From contig NZ_JADEXF010000257.1 in NCBI RefSeq assembly GCF_015207245.1, positions 1 to 5,997 on the forward strand: a DNA stretch of 5,997 nt. Direction: 5' to 3'. Numbering within the stretch: the stretch's first letter is position 1; every line of letters starts with the position of its first letter. Under the pieces are notes generated by a model. It was not told the origin of the DNA. It made no database searches and saw only the letters and a program-made list of their open reading frames with translations. Source of the stretch: Nostoc cf. edaphicum LEGE 07299. Its GTDB lineage: Bacteria > Cyanobacteriota > Cyanobacteriia > Cyanobacteriales > Nostocaceae. A program made the position numbers and the translations under genes. Positions 1-4,856 of this stretch are shown here, piece by piece.

Positions 1-51
1 CTATTTTACTATCTAATCAAACTTCCTAGAACGGATGCACAGAAGTCAAAT

Positions 52-147
52 CTATGATATGCGTCTGAGAGAACTAATCCAGTCGTTTGGAATACCATAA
101 TTAGCAACAAACGAGTATCGTCCTGCTCCCAAAGTTTTATACGGACC
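52..147 (-). pseudogene. Frame-displaced remnant of a third beta/gamma-crystallin Greek-key motif
   Basis: Reading the minus strand one frame off the crystallin gene gives GPYKTLGAGRY, then YGIPNDWISS, then LRRIS and a TAG stop at 52-54. This lines up with the second half of motif 2 of the neighbour: HTGPYKTLGAGRY against YSGRVLTLDPGEY without a gap, and NDWISS against NDVFSS. The aligned glycine codons lie 76 nt apart, which is not a multiple of three, so the two stretches are in different frames. The reading frame is open back to an ATG at 163-165 (37 codons), but that ATG has no ribosome binding site and lies inside the crystallin gene. The best reading is a leftover of a partial tandem duplication, or the tail of a deleted paralogous gene. 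Codon-level divergence suggests the event is old. Confidence 0.6.
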
Positions 148-484
148 TGTATGACGAAAAGACATCGTTTGTGTTTGGATTGAATGACGCGTATTCACCT
201 GGGTCTAATGTCAAAACCCTACCAGAATAGTTGGCATCTGTCCAAAACTCCCATCGACCGGAGTAGACTTTAATTGACGATATTTTATCGTTCCAAAAAT
301 CACCGACGTAAGACGAATCAATACCAACGACACCTGAGGTAGTTTTTCCAAAGTTTACATCTTCAAAAAATTCCATTGCTGCTCCACCCTGAATAGCAGC
401 ACCCTGCTCAGATGTCAGTTCTTGAAAAAGTGGACTAAGTTCAATGTTGTTCATACTTACTCCGTGGTTGTTGATGTTAGACAT
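137..484 (-). CDS. Beta/gamma-crystallin domain protein with double-glycine leader
   Basis: The 115-residue product has two parts. Residues 1-34 resemble a double-glycine leader: an acidic/hydrophobic helix (ELSPLFQELTSEQGAAIQGG, residues 15-34) ending in Gly33-Gly34. Such leaders are normally cut by C39-peptidase ABC exporters. Residues 37-115 form one beta/gamma-crystallin domain. Greek-key motif 1 (about 37-73) begins MEFFEDVNFG and carries NDKISS at 65-70. Motif 2 (about 78-115) begins WEFWTDANYSG and carries NDVFSS at 106-111. Both match the (N/D)(N/D)xx(S/T)S calcium-binding consensus, so calcium binding is likely. The start ATG at 484 is supported by AGGAG seven bases upstream; Met11 is an alternative without that support. 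No exporter or maturation gene is in the window. The inferred role is a small exported calcium-binding protein. The domain call is firm; export by the double-glycine route is inference. Confidence 0.88.
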   Translation of the reverse strand: MSNINNHGVSMNNIELSPLFQELTSEQGAAIQGGAAMEFFEDVNFGKTTSGVVGIDSSYVGDFWNDKISSIKVYSGRWEFWTDANYSGRVLTLDPGEYASFNPNTNDVFSSYRSV

Positions 485-491
485 TGTTTTT

Positions 492-496
492 CTCCT
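492..496 (-). promoter_or_regulatory. Ribosome binding site of the crystallin gene
   Basis: On the minus strand AGGAG lies seven bases before the ATG at 484. It selects the first ATG over the internal one at codon 11, and so includes the whole putative leader in the protein. Confidence 0.75.
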
Positions 497-542
497 GAGT
501 TTCAGATTGTGTTTGAACTGGAGGTTAAGCTTGTTTGCCTTG

Positions 543-600
543 ACTCTGATTCTTAATTGGTAGCAGTGACATGATTTTATTCACTGTTGGGAATCAGAGT
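543..600. repeat. Nested inverted repeat, unit 1
   Basis: The outer arms are a perfect 10-bp inverted pair: ACTCTGATTC at 543-552 and GAATCAGAGT at 591-600. Inside them is a 6-bp pair, CAGTGA at 564-569 and TCACTG at 581-586, enclosing an 11-nt AT-rich loop. As RNA this would fold as one long hairpin with an asymmetric internal loop (11 nt on the left, 4 nt on the right). Being palindromic, it could fold on either strand. Confidence 0.75.
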
Positions 601-621
601 TATTTCCGGCTTACTAACCTT

Positions 622-675
622 CCTGATTCTTAATTGGTAGCAGTGACATAGTTTTATTCACTGTTAATAATCAGG
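622..675. repeat. Nested inverted repeat, unit 2
   Basis: The outer arms are CCTGATT at 622-628 and AATCAGG at 669-675. The inner arms are CAGTGA at 641-646 and TCACTG at 658-663. Relative to unit 1, the T-A pair next to CTGATT has become C-G, a paired change that keeps the stem. On the plus strand the outer stem is followed by CG and five T's (676-682), which gives unit 2 a weak terminator-like end. Confidence 0.7.
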
Positions 676-697
676 CGTTTTTGGCTAGTTTGACCTT

Positions 698-745
698 CTA
701 ATTTTTAATTGGTAGCAGTGATATGATTTTATTCACTTGATTCAG
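698..745. repeat. Degenerate hairpin, unit 3
   Basis: Only the inner stem survives (AGTGA at 717-721, TCACT at 733-737). The outer stem of units 1 and 2 is lost, although AATTGG at 707-712 could pair instead with CCAATT at 751-756. This looks like the decayed edge copy of the array. Confidence 0.55.
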
Positions 746-770
746 CAGTGCCAATTTGGTAATATCCTCT

Positions 771-782
771 CTTATGCATAAG
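771..782. promoter_or_regulatory. 12-bp perfect palindrome, candidate operator
   Basis: CTTATGCATAAG is its own reverse complement. It sits about 70 bp before the exoprotein start codon, where a regulator could act. No specific factor is recognised, and a chance AT-rich palindrome is possible. Confidence 0.3.
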
Positions 783-810
783 TTGATTGTCCTGACACCA
801 ATAATCAATT
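781..810 (+). promoter_or_regulatory. Imperfect inverted repeat in the likely 5' leader
   Basis: TTGATT at 783-788 pairs with AATCAA at 803-808. The stem extends to 8 bp if one G-U pair is allowed (781-782 with 809-810), around a 14-nt loop. It lies about 41 bp before the start codon. It could be a leader hairpin or a protein-binding dyad; the evidence is structural only. Confidence 0.25.
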
Positions 811-840
811 AAGGCTTCCAAGCTGAATTTCCTTTTCTAT

Positions 841-845
841 AGGAG
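841..845 (+). promoter_or_regulatory. Ribosome binding site of the exoprotein gene
   Basis: AGGAG lies six bases before the ATG at 852, which supports that start and the signal peptide that follows it. Confidence 0.75.
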
Positions 846-851
846 AGTGCA

Positions 852-3800
852 ATGTCTTTTAAAGCTATGCGTTTGGACTGGTTGCAAGGTCTAGGAATTG
901 CCATTGGAAGTGGGTTTATCGCCTTGTATGCAAATATCTCAGTTGCCCAAATCACCCCAGACGGCACTCTGCCAAATAATTCCAACGTCACATTAGAGAA
1001 CAACACCTTCAAAATCACCGGAGGAAGTCAAGCAAGGGGTAATCTGTTCCATAGCTTTAAAGATTTTTCTATTCCTACTGGCTCGGAGGCATTTTTTAAC
1101 AATCCTGCAAACATTCAAAACATTATTAGCCGAGTCACAGGAAATTCTATCTCTAATATTGAAGGTTTAATCCGAGCTAACGGCACAGCTAACCTCTTCC
1201 TAATTAATCCCAATGGCATTATCTTTGGTGAGAATGCTCGGTTAAATATTGGTGGTTCATTTTTTGCCACATCTGCCAATAGTATGAAATTTGCTGATGG
1301 ATTTGAATTTAGTGCAAAAAATCCTCAATCTACACCTTTGTTAACTATTAATGTCCCTATTGGTTTGCAATTCGGGAGCAATGCTGGAAATGTTTCGGTA
1401 GAAAGGTCTAATCTACAGGTAAATCCTGCTAAAAGTTTAATACTTGTTGGCGGCAATGTGAGCATGGATCGTGGGAAGCTTGTAGCTTCTTCGGGAAGTG
1501 TGGAGTTGGGGGGAGTAGCAGGAGAAAGCACCGTCGGACTTTTTTCTAACGGGGATTTTCTTGGTTTGAATTTTCCCCAAGGAGTGCCACAAGCTGATGT
1601 GTCTCTCACCAATCAAGCTGAAGTGAATGTACTTGCAAGTAGTGGTGGTAGTATTGTTGTGAATGCAGCAAATTTGAATATATCGGAGGGAAGCCAACTG
1701 ATAACAGGAATTTCAGGCGTTGGTTCATCCACAACTCAGGCGGGAGATATTAAAATTAATGCCACTGGGATAGTTGCGATCGCAGACAGCAGCAATATTT
1801 CCAATCAAGTGCTAGAGAACGCTGTGGGCAATAGTGGAAATATTAATATCAATGCTGATTCACTTTCTCTGAGCAATAACTCCTTTCTAGCAGCCAGTAC
1901 CAAAGGAGAGGGAAATGCAGGCAACGTCACTATTAATACTAACTCACTTTCAGTTTTTGAAGGCTCTTTTTTGGCAGCCAGCGCCAATGGACAAAACGGA
2001 GATGCTGGAAATATCACTATTAATGCCCGCGATACCGCCTCCTTCGAGAATGGAGCCAAAATATATACTGATGTCAATCAGCTTTTTGGTGATACCAGAC
2101 AAGTACAAGGTGATGGAGGCGACATCAAAATTACTAGCGGGTCGCTTTCCTTAACAAATGGCGCTCAACTGGATGCCAGCACTAAAAATGAGGGGAATGC
2201 GGGTAATATTACTATTGACACTGGCTTACTTTCTGTCGCTAAAGAATCTTTCTTAGATGCCAGGGCCAATGGACAAAACGGAGATGCTGGAAATATAAAT
2301 ATTAATGCCCGCGATCGCGTATTGTTTGATCTGGGAGGTCAAGCATATACCAATGTGACGACCAGAGGCAAGGGAGGCGACATCAGCATTAGGACAGGAT
2401 TACTTACCGTAACCAATGCTTCTAAGCTTAATGCCAGCACTTCGGGAGTAGGAGATGCAGGTAATATCACCTTCAGCACAGGGTCATTTTCCGTTACAAA
2501 TGACTCTCAAGTGACTGCCAGTACTTCGGGAGTGGGAAATGCAGGCAATATAACCATCAATACAAACTCGCTTTTTGCAACTAATGAATCTTTCTTAGCT
2601 GCCAGCGCCAATGGACGGGGAAATGCTGGAAATATCACTATTAATGCCCGCGATCGCATTTCCTTTGATTATGGGGCTAAAGTATATACTGATGTCAATC
2701 AGCTTCCCTTTGGTGATACCACAGAAGCAGAAGGTGATGGAGGCAACATCAAAATTACTAGCGAGTCGCTTTCGTTAACGAATGGCGCTCAATTAATTTC
2801 CAACACCCAAGGTGAAGGCAATGCAGGCAGTATAATCATCGATACTGGCGCACTTTCTGTAACTAATGAATCTTTTTTAGCTGCCAGCGCCAATGGAGAA
2901 CACGGAGATGCTGGAGATATAACCATTAATGCCGACGATCGCGTATTGTTTGATCAGGGTAGCGCATTCAGCAACGTTGGAATCTGCTCATTAATTGCCG
3001 TTGGCTGCACCCTAAGTAATAACACGATAAAAGGCAATGGAGGCAATATTAGGATCAATGCGCCATCTCTCCAATTAATAAATGGCTCTTTTTTAGCTAC
3101 TGGAGTGGGTGATGACAATAATTTGGAGAAGAAAGTAGAGGGAAATGCTGGCAAGATATTAATCCATCTCAGGGATGGTTTATCTCTAGACCAGAGCTTT
3201 ATCACGACTACACTTTTTGCTAATGGGAAGGGCGAAGCCGGAGATATAGATATCCAAGCAGGATTTGTCTCCTCTTATCAATCTTTGATATCTGCTAGCA
3301 CTCAAGGACAAGGAAATGCTGGCGGAATTTCTGTGCAGACTATGGGTGCAATTTCCCTGGCTGACAGTGACATCTCTACTGCCGTACAAAAAGGGGCAAC
3401 TGGAGATGCTCAAGGGATTAACATCACAGCCCAATCGCTTTTATTAACAGATGGCGCTCAACTGAATACAGTCACATCTGGAGAAGGAAAAGCTGGTAAT
3501 ATCCTCATCGATACAACAGATAAAGTTAGTGTCTCTGGGACTAATACAACAGTGGCTCCCACCGACCTTTTTCAAAACAATATTCCACCCAGGTACAATT
3601 CTCCTCCACAGTTCGTAGATGCAGTATCAAGCGGTATATTTACCAGCACCAATTCTTCTGGAGTTGGCGGCAATATAACAGTGAATACAAATATATTTAG
3701 TATTTCCAAGGGCGCGGTTGTAGATGCCCGAACTACAGCCAATGGAACAGGGGGAGCAATTAATATCAATACGAATACAATTGATGCAATATCGGGTGGA

Positions 3801-4856
3801 CAACTGACTGCCATCGCATCTGGTAATGGGGGTGCGGGTAGCATCACTCTTAATGCTACTGACAGTGCGACAATAACAGACAGCGATCCAACTTACTTGG
3901 CTCGACTTGCTCAATTCGGCCCTGACAATCTTGATATATATGGCAAACCGAAAGTAGGCAATCAAGGTGCAGCCAGTGGACTAACTGTGAGCAGTGTTGG
4001 TTCAGGAAGTGCAGGCGATCTTACAGTACAAGCTGACTCTATCCATCTTAACAACGGTGCAAAAATAAGCGCTGACACTACAGGAGGAGGTGGAGATATC
4101 TTTCTCAACTCGCCTGTACTATTGTTACGTCGAGGTAGCAGCATAACCACTAACGCTAGTGGTTATGATATCACTGGTGGTAACATCACAATTGATGCCA
4201 AAAATGGCTTCATCGTTGCTGTTCCCAATGAAAATAGCGACATTAGGGCAGATTCCGCTTACTTTCGTGGTGGGAATGTCACCATCAAAAATATTGCAGG
4301 CATCTTTGGCATCCAGTCTAGAAAAGAACCTTCGCCAAACACAAGCGATATTACCGCTAAAGGCGCAACTCCTGATTTAAGCGGCAATGTGCAAATCAAC
4401 ACACCTGATGTAGACCCTAGTAACGGCTTAGTCGAACTCCCGATTAATTTAGTTGATGCTTCTAGGGAAATTTCCAATGCCTGCAAACCTGGAACTCGGC
4501 AATTCCAACATACATTTGTGGCAACAGGACGCGGTGGACTACCCATGAGTCCTACTGAACCATTACAAGATTCAAGTACTGTGTCTGCGTGGGTGAAATT
4601 AAGACCAAAATCAAAAAACTTAGCAAATACAACGACTCAGGCACAACTAACAGCAGTTTCAACTACTCCCATTGCTGCGACAACGACCATTGTGGAAGCT
4701 TCTGGCTGGGTAATCGATCGCAATGGAAATATAAAACTAGTAGCACAAGTTCCTCAACTCAACCACCACAGCCCTTGGCAAACACCTGCTTCCTGTCCTG
4801 TATCTCAGGGAGGTGTGAAATATGGCAAAATTTCAGCTGCCAAAGCGAGTAATTAG
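852..4856 (+). CDS. Two-partner secretion exoprotein, filamentous haemagglutinin N-terminal domain type
   Basis: The product is a 1334-residue secreted or surface protein. Residues 1-32 look like a Sec signal peptide: hydrophobic stretch at 11-27, cleavage likely after SVA at 30-32. The TPS domain follows from QITPDGT at 33 to about 270. It includes NPNG at 119-122 within FLINPNGIIFG; NPAN at 84-87 occupies the place of the family's NPNL motif. Residues 270-1180 are beta-helix repeats built on GNAGNITI, L(S)VTNES and FLAAS elements. The C-terminal part has NTPDVDPSNGLVELP (1184-1198), VATGRGGLP (1223-1231) and EASGWVIDRNGN (1282-1293), a module I recognise from cyanobacterial relatives. There are only four cysteines: 712, 719, 1211 and 1315. 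Export would need a TpsB outer-membrane pore, not found here. The next gene overlaps its end by 35 bp. The likely role is adhesion or surface coating, by inference. Confidence 0.93.
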   Translation: MSFKAMRLDWLQGLGIAIGSGFIALYANISVAQITPDGTLPNNSNVTLENNTFKITGGSQARGNLFHSFKDFSIPTGSEAFFNNPANIQNIISRVTGNSISNIEGLIRANGTANLFLINPNGIIFGENARLNIGGSFFATSANSMKFADGFEFSAKNPQSTPLLTINVPIGLQFGSNAGNVSVERSNLQVNPAKSLILVGGNVSMDRGKLVASSGSVELGGVAGESTVGLFSNGDFLGLNFPQGVPQADVSLTNQAEVNVLASSGGSIVVNAANLNISEGSQLITGISGVGSSTTQAGDIKINATGIVAIADSSNISNQVLENAVGNSGNININADSLSLSNNSFLAASTKGEGNAGNVTINTNSLSVFEGSFLAASANGQNGDAGNITINARDTASFENGAKIYTDVNQLFGDTRQVQGDGGDIKITSGSLSLTNGAQLDASTKNEGNAGNITIDTGLLSVAKESFLDARANGQNGDAGNININARDRVLFDLGGQAYTNVTTRGKGGDISIRTGLLTVTNASKLNASTSGVGDAGNITFSTGSFSVTNDSQVTASTSGVGNAGNITINTNSLFATNESFLAASANGRGNAGNITINARDRISFDYGAKVYTDVNQLPFGDTTEAEGDGGNIKITSESLSLTNGAQLISNTQGEGNAGSIIIDTGALSVTNESFLAASANGEHGDAGDITINADDRVLFDQGSAFSNVGICSLIAVGCTLSNNTIKGNGGNIRINAPSLQLINGSFLATGVGDDNNLEKKVEGNAGKILIHLRDGLSLDQSFITTTLFANGKGEAGDIDIQAGFVSSYQSLISASTQGQGNAGGISVQTMGAISLADSDISTAVQKGATGDAQGINITAQSLLLTDGAQLNTVTSGEGKAGNILIDTTDKVSVSGTNTTVAPTDLFQNNIPPRYNSPPQFVDAVSSGIFTSTNSSGVGGNITVNTNIFSISKGAVVDARTTANGTGGAININTNTIDAISGGQLTAIASGNGGAGSITLNATDSATITDSDPTYLARLAQFGPDNLDIYGKPKVGNQGAASGLTVSSVGSGSAGDLTVQADSIHLNNGAKISADTTGGGGDIFLNSPVLLLRRGSSITTNASGYDITGGNITIDAKNGFIVAVPNENSDIRADSAYFRGGNVTIKNIAGIFGIQSRKEPSPNTSDITAKGATPDLSGNVQINTPDVDPSNGLVELPINLVDASREISNACKPGTRQFQHTFVATGRGGLPMSPTEPLQDSSTVSAWVKLRPKSKNLANTTTQAQLTAVSTTPIAATTTIVEASGWVIDRNGNIKLVAQVPQLNHHSPWQTPASCPVSQGGVKYGKISAAKASN
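1776..1783. repeat. HIP1 octamer
   Basis: GCGATCGC, the highly iterated palindrome of many cyanobacterial genomes, lies within the exoprotein coding region and supports a cyanobacterial source. Confidence 0.9.
1908..2447 (+). repeat. Internal coding repeat, modules A and B
   Basis: Module A is residues 353-446 and module B residues 447-532 of the exoprotein. Each runs from GNAGN(I/V)TI, through a FL(A/D)A(S/R)ANGQNGDAGN element and NARD, to a GGDI element and a short strand. Nucleotides 1983-2033 in A and 2265-2315 in B differ at only about 2 of 51 positions, which points to fairly recent duplication or gene conversion rather than structure-driven convergence. Confidence 0.75.
2311..2318. 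repeat. HIP1 octamer
   Basis: GCGATCGC within module B, contributed by the codons for Ala-Arg-Asp-Arg. The equivalent place in module A reads GCGATACC and in module D ACGATCGC. Confidence 0.9.
2532..3137 (+). repeat. Internal coding repeat, modules C and D
   Basis: Module C (residues 561-654) repeats module A, including the distinctive YTDVNQL, FGDT and GDGG(D/N)IKITS elements with closely matching DNA. Module D (655-762) repeats B at first (SFLAASANG, GDAGDITINA, DRVLFD), then departs with a Cys-containing insertion at 703-725. A single 28-residue repeat (533-560) separates AB from CD. The order A-B-spacer-C-D suggests one segmental duplication of about 0.55 kb. Confidence 0.7.
2650..2657. 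repeat. HIP1 octamer
   Basis: GCGATCGC within module C, at the position homologous to the copy in module B. It was therefore probably carried along by the internal duplication. Confidence 0.9.
4808..4814 (+). promoter_or_regulatory. Ribosome binding site of the TPR gene, inside the upstream gene
   Basis: GGGAGGT lies seven bases before the ATG at 4822. It sits within the last codons of the exoprotein gene and fixes the start of the overlapping gene. The layout favours translational coupling. Confidence 0.75.

Larger units (their letters stand above)
525..745. repeat. Three tandem 75-77 bp units containing a 43-bp conserved core
   Basis: The cores begin at 546, 623 and 698, giving periods of 77 and 75 bp. 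Cores 1 (546-588) and 2 (623-665) match at 41 of 43 positions by eye; core 3 (698-740) matches core 1 at about 37. The shared centre reads TTAATTGGTAGCAGTGA, then an AT-rich loop, then TTCACT. Weaker similarity extends upstream of each core (GCTTGTTTGCCTTGAC, GGCTTACTAACCTTC, GGCTAGTTTGACCTTC). The whole unit is therefore repeated, rather than a short repeat separated by unrelated spacers. The function is unknown; the possibilities are tandem small-RNA genes, a regulatory leader, or a multi-copy intergenic element. Confidence 0.85.
485..851. other. Divergent intergenic region with structured repeats
   Basis: These 367 bp separate the minus-strand crystallin gene from the plus-strand exoprotein operon and should contain both promoters. 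They hold the crystallin ribosome binding site, three tandem hairpin units (about 525-745), a 12-bp palindrome at 771-782, an imperfect inverted repeat at 781-810, and the exoprotein ribosome binding site at 841-845. No open reading frame with a convincing start was found. No strong sigma-70 -35/-10 pair stands out on either strand. Confidence 0.7.

Noticed and set aside
1..51. Terminator for the crystallin gene
   Set aside because: No stem followed by a T-run on the minus strand was found in these bases.
137..165. Programmed frameshift joining the crystallin gene to the downstream third motif
   Set aside because: The in-frame protein already ends with a complete motif 2. A shift near the stop would fuse a truncated motif 2 to a half motif 3, and no clear slippery sequence with a supporting structure was seen.
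722..727. TATGAT as a -10 promoter element in repeat unit 3
   Set aside because: The closest TTGACC is 26 bp upstream, too far for a -35 element. Units 1 and 2 have CATGAT and CATAGT instead, so it is not a conserved promoter.
546..740. CRISPR array: 36-43 bp repeats with a 75-77 bp period
   Set aside because: The sequences between cores are similar to each other and pair with them as hairpin outer arms, so they are not unrelated spacers. Only three copies exist, and no cas gene is present in the window.
525..745. The known NsiR1 small-RNA array
   Set aside because: Only the arrangement (tandem intergenic repeats) is similar. I cannot confirm sequence identity, and NsiR1 lies upstream of hetF in the genomes I know, which is not the neighbour here.
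809..1018. Minus-strand 69-residue ORF over the exoprotein start
   Set aside because: It lies across the ribosome binding site and signal-peptide codons of a well-supported gene and has no recognisable domain; it is a shadow frame.
3572..3965. Two overlapping minus-strand ORFs of 91 and 112 residues
   Set aside because: Both are antisense to repeat codons of the exoprotein. The repeated GGN/AAT codons leave long stop-free antisense frames; no family resemblance or start signals were seen.
4589..4852. Plus-strand 87-residue ORF at the end of the exoprotein gene
   Set aside because: It is an alternative frame of the conserved C-terminal module, low in complexity (Ser/Thr-rich), without a ribosome binding site.
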